Shown here: positions 9,227 through 18,579 of the stretch, one piece after another
Numbering within the stretch: the first letter of the stretch is position 1
Layout: every line of letters starts with the position of its first letter
Source: Desulfobacterales bacterium
GTDB lineage: Bacteria > Desulfobacterota > Desulfobacteria > Desulfobacterales > JAIPEE01
Assembly: GCA_021737275.1 (NCBI GenBank)
Contig: JAIPEE010000007.1
Coordinates: 50,710-114,709, forward strand
Length of the DNA stretch: 64,000 nt
Direction of reading: 5' to 3'
Made by a program: the position numbers and the translations under genes
Notes under the pieces: generated by a model
Told to the model about the DNA's origin: nothing
Database searches by the model: none
The model's input: only the letters and a program-made list of their open reading frames with translations

Positions 9227-10846
9227 CTAATAAAGATGCGTAATCTCATCAACTTCAAATACAGGCCACTTTACAGGATTTTCATTTTGGAAGGCATTAA
9301 CGCCCCTTCCCCGGTCAATAACTTCTCCAATACAAGTTACCTTTATATCGGAAGCAGTCAGTTTTTTGACAAGGTTATCGGATGTCTCCTTGTTGCAGCA
9401 GATTAAAAGGCTGCCTGAGCCAATAAGACCCATGGGGTTTATATTGAGAGCGGCACAAATCTTTTCTGTTTCAGAAAAGAGAGGGATCTTGTTTATTTCA
9501 GCCCGGATTTTATATCCGCCTGCAATGGAGAGTTCTTCAAGGGCTGTTGCAAGTCCGCCTTCTGTTACATCATGCATGGCTGTTACACCTTTATGATTAC
9601 CGGCTATTTCAGCTTCCGTTAAAATGCTGAGCTGATTTATGAACTGCTTGCAGTCTTCAATCTCTTTTTGTTGAAGTCCTGATTCTTTAAGGCGGCTTTC
9701 AAACTCATGGGAAATAATAGCCGTTCCTTCAACAGCAACACCCTTGGTCAGCAATATTCTGTCGCCCGTCTGCATGTTTCTCTTGTCAATCAGTTTTGAC
9801 CGTGCCACCGTGCCTGCCAGCATGCCTGTGACAACAGGGCGTGTAACCGCATCCGTTATTTCCGTATGTCCACCGCACAGCGTGATGCCCCATTTGCTGC
9901 ATGTGTCAGAAAGCTCATATAAAATATGATAAACTTCAGACGGCGTTATTCCCGGCGGTAGTAGTAATGTTGTTAAAAGCCAGCGGGGTGTTGCGCCGGA
10001 AGTAGCAATGTCATTTGAATTTATCAGAACGGTATAATATCCAATTGAATCAGAGACAAATGTAATGGGGTCTGATTTTAAAATGAGTGTCTCTTCACCG
10101 GAAATATCAAGCGCAGCAATATCTTCGCCCATACGAGCCTTTATCAGTACTGAGGAATCCTCTACATTGAGGTCATTCAGAAAAGTTTCAAGCAAGGCTC
10201 CCGGAAACTTACCGGCCGGAAGCGGCAAGCCCATTCGGACAATATCCTTAAGCTCCGATAAACATGAAATGATATAGTCACATTCACCTTCATCAGGCAA
10301 TTCTGAATCCGGATGCTGCAGAAATGCAGTAACCGAGCCGGCCCGGTTACCCGCCTGTATATCAAAAATATAATCACCCACAACAAGAATTTCTTCAGGT
10401 TGTATGCCCATTTTTTCTGCAGCATGGCGTATACCCTGTCCACTGGGCTTGGGTTTAAGCGGGTCATCCCGTGTAATAATCACATTGAAATCATCAGGCT
10501 TAACCGTGTCAAAGTTTTTAAACGATATAGTGATGATATCTGAACTATTTCGGGTAATAATACCGATTTTCAGGTTTAAAGATTGAAGAAACCGGATTAT
10601 GGGTTCTGTTTCCGCGTTAGGTAAAGATTTTCGGGCACCATCCATTTCAAAGTCATTAAGGGCCTGGGAGGCCAGACTTCTTTTTGATTTGTCCTCAATA
10701 CCTTCAATAAACTCAAGAACGGGTTTATCTAAAGGACAGTTCAGTTTTTTTTTGATAATAGAAAAGTCAAGTGCACCGGGCAGGGTCAGGGTACCGTCAA
10801 AATCAAAAAGAACGGCTTTGATGTGATAGGTTTTTTTTAGTTTCAT
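9227..10846 (-). CDS. fusion: HAD-family phosphatase + AIR synthase-related (HypE/SelD-like) domain
   Basis: A 539-residue two-domain protein. Residues 1-205 are a HAD hydrolase: nucleophile motif DFDGTLT at 15-21, motif II ITRNSSD, motif III KPKPSGQG and motif IV GDYIFDI. Residues about 210-539 belong to the AIR-synthase-related superfamily (PurM/HypE/SelD/ThiL): MGEDIAALD, NDIATSGATPRW, GGHTEITDAVTRPVVTG and HDVTEGGLATALEEL. The second half most resembles HypE-like AIRS proteins of unknown substrate. Fusion to a HAD phosphatase suggests one pathway that hydrolyses and transfers or activates a phosphorylated small molecule (inference). No hyp or sel genes are adjacent. Ends in TAG; weak ribosome binding site. 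Confidence 0.82.
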   Translation of the reverse strand: MKLKKTYHIKAVLFDFDGTLTLPGALDFSIIKKKLNCPLDKPVLEFIEGIEDKSKRSLASQALNDFEMDGARKSLPNAETEPIIRFLQSLNLKIGIITRNSSDIITISFKNFDTVKPDDFNVIITRDDPLKPKPSGQGIRHAAEKMGIQPEEILVVGDYIFDIQAGNRAGSVTAFLQHPDSELPDEGECDYIISCLSELKDIVRMGLPLPAGKFPGALLETFLNDLNVEDSSVLIKARMGEDIAALDISGEETLILKSDPITFVSDSIGYYTVLINSNDIATSGATPRWLLTTLLLPPGITPSEVYHILYELSDTCSKWGITLCGGHTEITDAVTRPVVTGMLAGTVARSKLIDKRNMQTGDRILLTKGVAVEGTAIISHEFESRLKESGLQQKEIEDCKQFINQLSILTEAEIAGNHKGVTAMHDVTEGGLATALEELSIAGGYKIRAEINKIPLFSETEKICAALNINPMGLIGSGSLLICCNKETSDNLVKKLTASDIKVTCIGEVIDRGRGVNAFQNENPVKWPVFEVDEITHLY

Positions 10847-11024
10847 ATTAATTAAATAATGATTTAGGCCTCTTAATTCAAGAACTTTGTTAAATAAGAG
10901 GGCTTTTGGAATGGTTGCTTTGAAAATATAAAAATGTTAGAAATTAACGCCAAGAGAAAATATTAAAATTTCTTTCATTTAATTAAATCAAAATAAAAAA
11001 TAATTCAGATTTTCGGAGGTTAGC

Positions 11025-11612
11025 ATGATGAAAGCAGCGGTTAGATTTTCTTTACTTATCTGTTTGATCGTTATTTTTTCCGGTTGTGGCTATAATAAGA
11101 TGGTTGATCTTGAGGAACAGGTTTTCAGTGCATGGGCCGATATTGAATCAAATCTTCAGCGCCGGGCAGATCTGATTCCTAACCTTATTGAAGTTGTAAA
11201 GGGGTATGCTGCTCACGAAAAAGAGACACTTCAGGCGGTTATTGAAGCCAGGGCCAAAGCAACTTCCGTTAATCTTAAAACTGAAGACTTAAGCAATGCT
11301 GCTGCAATTCAGCAATTTCAGGCCGCTCAGGGTTCTTTGTCCTCAGCGTTATCACGCCTTATGGTGGTTGTGGAAAGATATCCGGATCTTAAGGCAAATC
11401 AGAATTTTCTGGACCTGCAAAACCAGCTGGAAGGTACTGAAAACCGGATTAATGTGGCTCGACAGCGTTACAATAAATCAGTAGAGGTGTTTAATGCCTA
11501 TATTCGAAAGTTTCCGTATAGTCTCACCAATGATCTGTTGAGACATCTGGAACGTAAAGAGTATTTTAAAGCTGAAGAAGGTGCCACAGAAGTACCGCAA
11601 GTAAAATTTTAA
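11025..11612 (+). CDS. lemA: LemA family lipoprotein
   Basis: A 195-residue LemA-fold protein. The signal peptide ends in a lipobox (IFSGC, Cys about residue 21), so it is likely anchored to a membrane facing the periplasm. The family core [32 protein letters not shown] (with RRADLIPNL near residue 49) is unmistakable. Two ATGs are adjacent (11025, 11028); GGAGG sits about six bases upstream. First gene of a lemA-TPM-TPM operon, the usual genomic company of LemA. Its molecular role is not settled. Confidence 0.93.
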   Translation: MMKAAVRFSLLICLIVIFSGCGYNKMVDLEEQVFSAWADIESNLQRRADLIPNLIEVVKGYAAHEKETLQAVIEARAKATSVNLKTEDLSNAAAIQQFQAAQGSLSSALSRLMVVVERYPDLKANQNFLDLQNQLEGTENRINVARQRYNKSVEVFNAYIRKFPYSLTNDLLRHLERKEYFKAEEGATEVPQVKF

Positions 11613-11617
11613 TAAAG

Positions 11618-12529
11618 ATGATACCAATGAAAAACAGAAAATTATTCGTTAAGGCCATAATTATTGCAGTCATGCTGATATTTTTAAATGGCATACCTGT
11701 AATGGCACTGGACGTGCCCGCACTAAAAAGTTATGTAAATGATTATGCCGATATGATCTCTCCGATCACAGAAAAACAGCTTGAGTCAGCGCTGAAGCAG
11801 TTTGAGCAGCAGGAATCGACTCAACTTGCTATTTTGACAATCCCATCTCTCAAAGGTGATTCCCTGGAAGATTTTTCCATACGTGTTGCTGAAAAATGGA
11901 AAATCGGCCAAAAGGAGTTGGACAGTGGTGCAATACTGCTGATAGCCAAAGCGGACAGAAAAATCCGGATTGAGGTCGGATATGGCCTGGAGGGCCGGTT
12001 AACAGATTTGCTGGCCGGCCGGATTATTCAAAACATAATAGGGCCCGAGTTTAAAGCCGGTAAGTTTGACCAGGGTATTTTAAATGGTGTCGGAGCAATG
12101 ATGGGCGCAGTGAAGGGTGAGTTTAAAGATGTGCCGGAATCAGCAAAACCCCATAAGCGCACTATGAATGTTAACAACATGTTTTTCATTTTTATTGTGT
12201 TTATTTTCCTGATCAGCCGGCTTGGCAGAATCAGTACCCTTCTCGGATCGATAACCGGTGGAATTCTTTTGCCTGTTGCCAGTGTAATCTTTTTTTCAGC
12301 AAGTCTAACCGTTTTATTGAGCCTGATTCCGCTGGGTCTTTTTGGCGGTTTCTTTTTGTCGCTTTCCTCTTCTGCTATGGCAAGCAAAGGAGTTTCCCGA
12401 GCCCGAAGCCGTAGTGCCTTTTATGGCGGTTTCTGGGGCGGCAGCGGGTTTGGGGGCGGTTCATCCGGCGGATTTAGCGGCGGTATGGGCGGCGGATTCG
12501 GTGGGGGTGGCGCATCTGGTGGCTGGTAA
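11618..12529 (+). CDS. TPM domain protein (YgcG family), Gly-rich C-terminus
   Basis: A 303-residue exported membrane protein. After a signal sequence (hydrophobic to about residue 30, cleavage near VMA-LDV), a TPM domain spans about 35-165 (VNDYADMISPITEKQLESAL, GYGLEGRLTDLLAGRIIQ). One or two membrane helices follow at about 190-255, and the chain ends in a GGSSGGFSGG-type glycine/serine tail, the standard YgcG layout. It begins five bases after lemA, supporting an operon. Start codon choice among two close ATGs is uncertain. TPM proteins are envelope-associated; their activity here is unproven. Confidence 0.9.
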   Translation: MIPMKNRKLFVKAIIIAVMLIFLNGIPVMALDVPALKSYVNDYADMISPITEKQLESALKQFEQQESTQLAILTIPSLKGDSLEDFSIRVAEKWKIGQKELDSGAILLIAKADRKIRIEVGYGLEGRLTDLLAGRIIQNIIGPEFKAGKFDQGILNGVGAMMGAVKGEFKDVPESAKPHKRTMNVNNMFFIFIVFIFLISRLGRISTLLGSITGGILLPVASVIFFSASLTVLLSLIPLGLFGGFFLSLSSSAMASKGVSRARSRSAFYGGFWGGSGFGGGSSGGFSGGMGGGFGGGGASGGW

Positions 12530-12593
12530 ATATTTTATCGAAAGAATCTTTTTTAAGTGTTGATGAATGAAATAAATTATTTTGAGGCTAAAT

Positions 12594-13256
12594 ATGAAAG
12601 ACCTTGCAGAACAGTTTTTAACCGAATCTGAAAAAAGCCGGATTGTTGAAAGCGTAAAAAATGCTGAAAAATTCACATCCGGTGAAATCGTACCCATGAT
12701 CATGTCTTCCAGCTATCATTATCCCATGGCTAATGTACTTGGTGGTGTGACTTTGGCGTTACCCATTGCATTGATTTTAACGCCAATAATTGGCAGCATG
12801 TTATGGATGGGCTCCGGAGACATGTGGGTTTTTATGAGTATTTTCATTATTCTTTTTGCAATTGGGCATGAAACTGTGAAGCGTTCGGGATGGTTAAAAC
12901 GAATTTTTATTTCTAAAAGAGAAATTGAAGAGGAGGTCAAAGAGGCTGCCATTACCAATTTTTTCTTAAGAGGTCTTCATGAAACCCGTGATAAAACCGG
13001 CGTGTTGATTTTGATATCTGTATTTGAGCATAAAGTTTGGATTCTGGCTGACAGCGGTATCAATGAAAAACTTTCTAAGGCCACCTGGGATGACATTGTT
13101 CAAACCATTGTAAAAGGTATAAAAAACCGTGAGCAAGGTAAATCAATTTGCAAAGCCGTTTCACAGATAGGTGATTTGCTTAAGAAACATTTTCCGATTA
13201 AGCCGGATGATACGGATGAACTTGATAATCTGATCATTGGCGAGGAGTCTGTTTAG
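12594..13256 (+). CDS. TPM domain membrane protein
   Basis: A 220-residue protein with a split TPM/phosphatase-like domain (TSGEIVPMIMSSSYHYP near residue 30; TGVLILISVFEHKVWILADSGINEKL near 140) and two membrane helices between (about 45-65 and 75-95). This is the second TPM partner often found after lemA and a YgcG-like gene. The ATG at 12594 is preferred to the upstream TTG because GAGG precedes it by six bases. Ends in TAG, with a TGA backup three codons later. Confidence 0.85.
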   Translation: MKDLAEQFLTESEKSRIVESVKNAEKFTSGEIVPMIMSSSYHYPMANVLGGVTLALPIALILTPIIGSMLWMGSGDMWVFMSIFIILFAIGHETVKRSGWLKRIFISKREIEEEVKEAAITNFFLRGLHETRDKTGVLILISVFEHKVWILADSGINEKLSKATWDDIVQTIVKGIKNREQGKSICKAVSQIGDLLKKHFPIKPDDTDELDNLIIGEESV

Positions 13257-13335
13257 GGTAACGACTGAATAAATTCTTATAATGCCTGAAAGCTTAATAA
13301 AAAATAAATTTTTTTAGCAGCAGGGAGGCGTTAAT

Positions 13336-14100
13336 ATGAAAATAATCAGAATAAGAAAAATGGCAGGAATTACACTGTTTTTCAGCTTATTATTGTTACT
13401 ATGTGTTCAAGGTGCTTTGGCCGACACATTAAAACTAAAGGACGGCAGTCTGATTAACGGAGAGTTTATCGGCGGTACCCGCAACAGTATCCGGTTTCAT
13501 AATGGAGATAACGTAAAATATTACAATAAAGTGGATGTTCTGTCTGTCTCTTTCGATTCACCTGAACAAAACACACCTCCGGCGCTTCACTATTCTTCCG
13601 GCAGCGGTATTAAAACACAGGGGGATATATATCTGAATGTTTCGACGGACATCCGTTTGCTGGTGCGATTGGATGAATCGATTGATTCAAGGTCACATTC
13701 CGTAGGCCATCGCTTTGCCGGGCACCTGGAAACTGATCTGTTAAAAAAAAATGAAATTGTTGCACCAAAAGGAAGCAAGGTTTTTGGCATTATATCTGAC
13801 CTGAAAGATACGGTATACAACTATGAAGTCCCCTATATCTCACTGATAATTATTGAAATTATAGTTGATGATATATCCCGGCCGGTGGCAACAAAGCCGT
13901 TCAAGGTTGTGGCGGATAAAATTAATTCCGATGCGGCACACTATCTGGCAGATGGTGCACTTGTCGGCACAATTGCTGATGGCAGTGAAGGCGCTGAAAC
14001 CGGAGCAAAGATTGGACTCGCTATGACCATGTTTCATAAACATGGCCGATATGTTTATATACCGTCAGGAGGGCTTTTATCATTTAAAATTTTAAAATAG
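13336..14100 (+). CDS. exported protein of unknown function
   Basis: A 254-residue protein with a clear Sec signal peptide (MKIIRIRKMAGITLFFSLLL, cleavage near ALA-DT at about 30). The mature N-terminus (LKLKDGSLINGEFIGGTRNSIRF, about residues 32-55) resembles the small beta-rich motif that often follows signal peptides in exported bacterial proteins. The C-terminal part (residues 200-235) contains an alanine/glycine-rich patch like a glycine-zipper hairpin (GALVGTIADGSEGAETGAKIG). Good ribosome binding site GGGAGG. No specific function recognised. Ends in TAG. Confidence 0.75.
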   Translation: MKIIRIRKMAGITLFFSLLLLLCVQGALADTLKLKDGSLINGEFIGGTRNSIRFHNGDNVKYYNKVDVLSVSFDSPEQNTPPALHYSSGSGIKTQGDIYLNVSTDIRLLVRLDESIDSRSHSVGHRFAGHLETDLLKKNEIVAPKGSKVFGIISDLKDTVYNYEVPYISLIIIEIIVDDISRPVATKPFKVVADKINSDAAHYLADGALVGTIADGSEGAETGAKIGLAMTMFHKHGRYVYIPSGGLLSFKILK

Positions 14101-14145
14101 TTATTATCTTAAGCGCTATGTTATAAAATATGAGGTAATATAATC

Positions 14146-14601
14146 ATGGCAGTTTTATACAATCGCATATACATATTACTTATAATATTCATTCTGATTA
14201 TGCTGGTCGGCTGTTTTCCGGTTTGTGCCGCAGATATTTTGGTGAGGCCAGATAATGATCAGCGCCCTGAAAAACAGGCATATGATAAAAATGAGTGTCA
14301 TAACTGGGCGGTACGGCAGTCCGGGATCGATCCCAACCGGGTATGGATGGAAGAGGCTGATGAGCGTCACGCACCATACGAAGAACAAAATAAAAGAGAT
14401 AACCGGATTTTTACCGGAGAGGGTTTTATCGGTGCCGGCCCATACTGGGAGACCGTTGCAGACAAAGATACCCGAACAGCTGAAAAAATTGAACAGGAAA
14501 GAGAACAAAAAAGAAAAATGCGAGATAAACAGACGGAAAAATACTACCGCCTTTTAAAAGAGTGTCTTGAGAAGCGTTATTATACTGTAGAGATAAGATA
14601 G
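14146..14601 (+). CDS. small exported protein of unknown function
   Basis: A 151-residue protein with a signal sequence (hydrophobic about 8-25; VGCFPVCAAD), followed by the segment QAYDKNECHNWAVRQSGIDP (residues about 46-65). That D..EC..WA..QSG.DP signature precedes glycine-zipper regions in other exported proteins, but here the zipper is absent and the C-terminal half is a charged, probably helical segment. Sits 45 bp after the preceding exported protein and may be cotranscribed. Ends in TAG. Confidence 0.7.
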   Translation: MAVLYNRIYILLIIFILIMLVGCFPVCAADILVRPDNDQRPEKQAYDKNECHNWAVRQSGIDPNRVWMEEADERHAPYEEQNKRDNRIFTGEGFIGAGPYWETVADKDTRTAEKIEQEREQKRKMRDKQTEKYYRLLKECLEKRYYTVEIR

Positions 14602-14645
14602 AAGCCCGCTTTAATCTCAAGTTTGTCTAAAAAAAGGAAAGAAGC

Positions 14646-15560
14646 TTGTATAAACTGACCCGAAAAAAAGAGAACCTTGTGCTTCGAGCCGGAGTGATTG
14701 AAAGCATTCGCACTTTTTTTTCAGAACACGATTTTCTGGAAGTTGAAACGCCTTGCAGGATACCTGCACCTGCACCGGAAGAAAATATTGATGCTATTGA
14801 AACCGAAGGGTGGTTTTTGCATACATCACCGGAGCTGTGTATGAAAAGACTGCTGGCTGCCGGTTATCCCAAAATCTTTCAAATATGCAAATGTTTCAGA
14901 AAAAATGAGCGGGGACGCAAACATCTTCCTGAACTGACCATGCTGGAGTGGTATGGAACAGATATAAATTATCTTGATATGATGAAGCAGTGTGAGGAGA
15001 TGATACGGTTTGTTGCATCAAAAACCGGTTTTGGTAATTTACTTAAATATCAGGGAAACAGGATTGACCTGGAATCGTCATGGGGCAGGATGACTGTTGC
15101 TGAATCTTTTGAAAAATATGGTTCAATGAAAATGGATGAGGCAATAGAAAAAGGAAAATTTGATGAAATCATGGGTTTTGATATTGAACCGAACCTTGGT
15201 ATGAAAAAACCTGTTTTCCTATATGATTATCCGGCATCATGCGGGGCGCTGGCAAAATTAAAATCTGCTGATTTGTCTTTGGCAGAGCGGTTTGAGCTTT
15301 ATATCAGCGGTATGGAGCTATGTAATGCTTTTACAGAACTGACCGATCATAAAGAGCAGAGAGAACGGTTTAAACTGGAGATGGAAAACAGGAAACGGAC
15401 CGGTAAAACAGTTTATCCAATGCCGGAAAAGTTTCTTGATTCGCTTATAAAAATGCCCAATGCATCAGGAAATGCATTGGGCATAGACAGACTTGTTATG
15501 TTGATTGCAGACACAGCTAAAATTGATGATGTTGTCGCTTTTTTACCGGAAGAATTATGA
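14646..15560 (+). CDS. epmA: EF-P--(R)-beta-lysine ligase (GenX/PoxA)
   Basis: A 304-residue class II lysyl-tRNA-synthetase paralogue lacking the anticodon-binding domain, the size and shape of EpmA. It activates beta-lysine and attaches it to a lysine of elongation factor P. Visible are the motif-2 region FQICKCFRKNERG (about 80-92), ELTMLEWY, and motif 3 GNALGIDRLVML near the C-terminus. The start is TTG with AAAGGAAAG upstream. The partner aminomutase (epmB) and efp are not in the window. Confidence 0.9.
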   Translation: MYKLTRKKENLVLRAGVIESIRTFFSEHDFLEVETPCRIPAPAPEENIDAIETEGWFLHTSPELCMKRLLAAGYPKIFQICKCFRKNERGRKHLPELTMLEWYGTDINYLDMMKQCEEMIRFVASKTGFGNLLKYQGNRIDLESSWGRMTVAESFEKYGSMKMDEAIEKGKFDEIMGFDIEPNLGMKKPVFLYDYPASCGALAKLKSADLSLAERFELYISGMELCNAFTELTDHKEQRERFKLEMENRKRTGKTVYPMPEKFLDSLIKMPNASGNALGIDRLVMLIADTAKIDDVVAFLPEEL

Positions 15561-15564
15561 TGGC

Positions 15565-15870
15565 CTAATCCTCATATGAGTATTTTTTTTCCAGACGATC
15601 TTTTTCCAGCTCATTGATGACGCTCATATCAACCAGTATATCGCCGATTCCATCTTCTCGTAATACATCTATTTTGATAAGATCTTCAGGCTCTTTGCTT
15701 GTTACGCTGATAAATGTATATCTTAATGTCCGTTCCGTTTTTTTAAAGGGTTTGACTTGCCATCTGCTGGACTGGAAGTTAAAAACAAAATGGTTGGAAT
15801 AAACGTACCAGAAACCAGCTAAAAATGCGATTATTATAAGATACTTATAAATTCTATTCAGAGACGACAT
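15565..15870 (-). CDS. small single-pass membrane protein, unknown function
   Basis: A 101-residue protein with one N-terminal hydrophobic helix (about residues 9-25, YLIIIAFLAGFWYVY) and a soluble charged remainder. It overlaps no other gene and ends four bases from the convergent epmA stop. AGGAG is found upstream of its ATG. No family recognised. Ends in TAG. Confidence 0.6.
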   Translation of the reverse strand: MSSLNRIYKYLIIIAFLAGFWYVYSNHFVFNFQSSRWQVKPFKKTERTLRYTFISVTSKEPEDLIKIDVLREDGIGDILVDMSVINELEKDRLEKKYSYED

Positions 15871-16119
15871 CTGAAACTCTCCTTTTTGAGTAATATTAAG
15901 AATGTGATTTAGGCCGGATTTATAAAATTTCGAATATAGCTATCAGGAATTGGCATTGATGTCAATGTTACAAAAAGAAGTTTAATAACAATAAGCGCTT
16001 GATATCAATAGCCAAAGCAGGTACAAAAAGCCAACGTTGGAAACAGGTTAATATGATTCGGATAAAAAAGGCAACAAATCCGAATCTTTATAAAAGATTT
16101 AAATATAAAGGGAAAAATC

Positions 16120-17142
16120 ATGAAACTAGGAATCGTGGGCCATGCAGGCGCAGGAAAAACAACGGTTTTTGATGCATTGACCGGCAGTGTTTCCGAAACC
16201 GGAAGAAGGGATGAAAATCGTATAGGCACTATTGTTGTGCCTGATGAGCGTATTGATATCCTGAGTGATATGTATAAGCCCAAAAAGACAATTTTTGCGC
16301 AGGTGGAATATTTTCTGCCGGGTAAAACACACAGTGAACAAAAAAAAGATCAGGAAATGACAACCCCGATCCGTGATTGTGATGCCCTTATTCATGTCAT
16401 AAAAAATTTTACTGAATATGGAATGGAACCGCCTAAGCCTGCCGAAGAGATTGTTTCTTTTGATCAGGAGCTTATTCTGTCTGATCTGGTGATTGTGGAA
16501 AAGCGTCTTGAACGCCTTGTTCTGGATAAAAAAAGAGGGAAAAAGATCGATCCTGAAGAGGAACCGCTCCTCGAGAAATGTAAAACATTGCTTGAGGATG
16601 AAAAGACACTTCGTGATTTTCCGGAAATTGCAACAGCGCATGTTCTCAGAGGATTTGCTTTTTTATCAGCCAAACCAATGCTGGTATTGCTTAACAATGA
16701 AGACGAGGATGAAAGCCTGCCGGACACATTAGCCGGCAGGAGCGATTGCATGGTGATCCGGGGTAAACTGGAGCAGGAAATCTCCCGGATGTCCAATGAA
16801 GAGGCCGAAGAGTTTTTACAGGAATTCAATATTACGTCAACTGCTCGTGACCGGGTTATAACAAGATCGTATGACTTGCTGGGTTTGATATCATTTTTTA
16901 CAGTTGGTGAAGATGAGGTCCGGGCATGGACCATTAAAAAAGACACACCCGCGGTTGATGCCGCTGAAGTGATTCACTCTGATATAAAAAAAGGTTTTAT
17001 ACGTGCGGAAGTACTGGCTTATGATGATCTGATGTCAGCCGGGGATTTTCTGGCGGCAAAGAAAGTTGGAACGGTCAGACTTGAAGGTAAAACTTATATT
17101 GTACAGAATGGAGATATAGTTCACTACCGTTTCAACGTGTAG
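16120..17142 (+). CDS. YchF/Obg-like GTPase-ATPase paralogue with TGS domain
   Basis: A 340-residue P-loop NTPase. Walker A GHAGAGKTT at residues 7-15; the base-recognition segment reads NNEDED near 195, resembling the NxxE form of the YchF group (which prefers ATP) rather than the NKxD of true GTPases. The C-terminal 80 residues form a TGS/DUF933 domain (LLGLISFFTVGEDEVRAWTI). It is slightly shorter than classical YchF (about 363) and diverges in the switch regions, so it is more likely a paralogue than the housekeeping copy. AAAGGG precedes the ATG. Ends in TAG. Confidence 0.8.
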   Translation: MKLGIVGHAGAGKTTVFDALTGSVSETGRRDENRIGTIVVPDERIDILSDMYKPKKTIFAQVEYFLPGKTHSEQKKDQEMTTPIRDCDALIHVIKNFTEYGMEPPKPAEEIVSFDQELILSDLVIVEKRLERLVLDKKRGKKIDPEEEPLLEKCKTLLEDEKTLRDFPEIATAHVLRGFAFLSAKPMLVLLNNEDEDESLPDTLAGRSDCMVIRGKLEQEISRMSNEEAEEFLQEFNITSTARDRVITRSYDLLGLISFFTVGEDEVRAWTIKKDTPAVDAAEVIHSDIKKGFIRAEVLAYDDLMSAGDFLAAKKVGTVRLEGKTYIVQNGDIVHYRFNV

Positions 17143-17183
17143 AAACCTTTATATAGCATCCCCTTTTGCCCAATATCTTCGTT

Positions 17184-17244
17184 GGACAGAAAATTTTAAT
17201 CCTCGAAATACTCAAAGTATTCCTCCGGTTAAAACTTTCTGTCC
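17184..17244. repeat. long imperfect intergenic hairpin
   Basis: Outer arms GGACAGAAAATTTTAA (17184-17199) and TTAAAACTTTCTGTCC (17229-17244) are nearly complementary, and an inner arm AATACT/AGTATT (17207-17221) with a 3-nt loop stacks inside. It lies between convergent genes (YchF-like and rnd), without a T-tract. It may be a terminator-like structure or a copy of a dispersed palindromic repeat; no second copy was found in the window. Confidence 0.6.
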
Positions 17245-17357
17245 GCCTTGATCTTGAACAAAATTGAACGCCCTAAAAAGGCCTCTATCCAAAATAGAGA
17301 TATCAGAAAAATCAAACCACATTAAGAGCAAGTTTCATACATGTTGCCATTTTAAAA

Positions 17358-18488
17358 CTAACTCCGCAACGCCCTTAAAATCCCCTTTCCAAATTGTTTC
17401 CGCTGCCAGCGTTTAAGTTCCTCAATACGATCAACATCCTTAATCGTATGTGGGTGGGTCATGGCAACAGCTGTCATCTGGGCCTTATTCATAATAATGG
17501 TCGGGTCTATTTCAAATTCGGCAGCTTTTTTGTCGCGCCACTCTTTCAGAGCGGTTATTCTTTTGGAAACACCGGGCGGCAGTGCCGGTCTTAGCTTACG
17601 GGGATATGCCGGTAGTTTGTCCTTGGGCGTATCTATGGCTCTGAGGACGGTTTTTATAATAACGTTACCATACATATCAACCTGTCGATTCCCCAGAACA
17701 TTGAGGTTATCAAGATTCATTAATGATCTGGGCTTGGCCCTGGCAATTTTTAACAATGCATTGTTTGAAAATACCTTGAAAAGCGGGCGGTCTTTTTTCT
17801 TTGCAATTTTTACGCGCAGTTGCAGGAGTGCTTCAAGCACTGCAAGATCCGGGGGGTATAGCTTCCCTGCGCCTTTGAATTTAACAAAAAGCGGATCTTC
17901 ATTATTTTCAGCATGACGTACCCGACTGATGAGCCTGCACTCATCCAGCGCCCAGTTAAGTCTGTCTTTTTCTTCAAGCTCTTTTTCCAGCATTTCACAA
18001 AGCGGAATCAGGTAATGTACATCTTCTGCCGCATAGGCAACCATTTCTTTGGGCAGAGGGCGTTGAGACCAGTCTTTTTTCTGGAATTTTTTATTGAGCT
18101 GGACATTAAACCGGTCAAAAATAATTGATTCAAGGCTGCTTTCAGCCATGCCAAGAAATCGGCAGGCAACCTGGGTATCAAAAAGGTTATGGATGGGAAT
18201 TTTAAAATCCCTGTATAGCGAGCGGACATCAAAATCCGAACCATGAAAAACCTTTTTAATCTCCGGAGATGAAAATACCGGTTTGAGAGCGGAAAGGTTT
18301 GTTACCACAAGGGGGTCAATTACATAGGTATTTGTTTTTGTAGCGACTTGTATCAGGCAAACCTTTTCCTGGAAATGGTACATAGCATCCGCTTCAAGGT
18401 CTGCGGCAATGATGTTTTCCTTTTCGAGAAGGATGGTAAGTTCAGTCAGTTTCTGCTGAGTATCAATTATCTGTAGCGGCGTATCCAT
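17358..18488 (-). CDS. rnd: ribonuclease D
   Basis: A 376-residue DEDD-family 3'-5' exoribonuclease that trims tRNA precursors. Exonuclease motifs: ADLEAD (ExoI DxE, about 28-33), GSDFDVRSLYRDF (ExoII, about 80) and YAAEDVHYLIPL (ExoIII, about 150). An HRDC domain follows (about 210-290). Length is normal for the family. Divergent from thrS. Ends in TAG; ribosome binding site is weak. Confidence 0.93.
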   Translation of the reverse strand: MDTPLQIIDTQQKLTELTILLEKENIIAADLEADAMYHFQEKVCLIQVATKTNTYVIDPLVVTNLSALKPVFSSPEIKKVFHGSDFDVRSLYRDFKIPIHNLFDTQVACRFLGMAESSLESIIFDRFNVQLNKKFQKKDWSQRPLPKEMVAYAAEDVHYLIPLCEMLEKELEEKDRLNWALDECRLISRVRHAENNEDPLFVKFKGAGKLYPPDLAVLEALLQLRVKIAKKKDRPLFKVFSNNALLKIARAKPRSLMNLDNLNVLGNRQVDMYGNVIIKTVLRAIDTPKDKLPAYPRKLRPALPPGVSKRITALKEWRDKKAAEFEIDPTIIMNKAQMTAVAMTHPHTIKDVDRIEELKRWQRKQFGKGILRALRS

Positions 18489-18579
18489 GTTTTTACTTGA
18501 CCCGACGAGTCATTTTCCTTAAATGTTTGGTTTATTTTATATTGTATTTATTAACAACATGTCCTTTTGGTGAAAAGTA

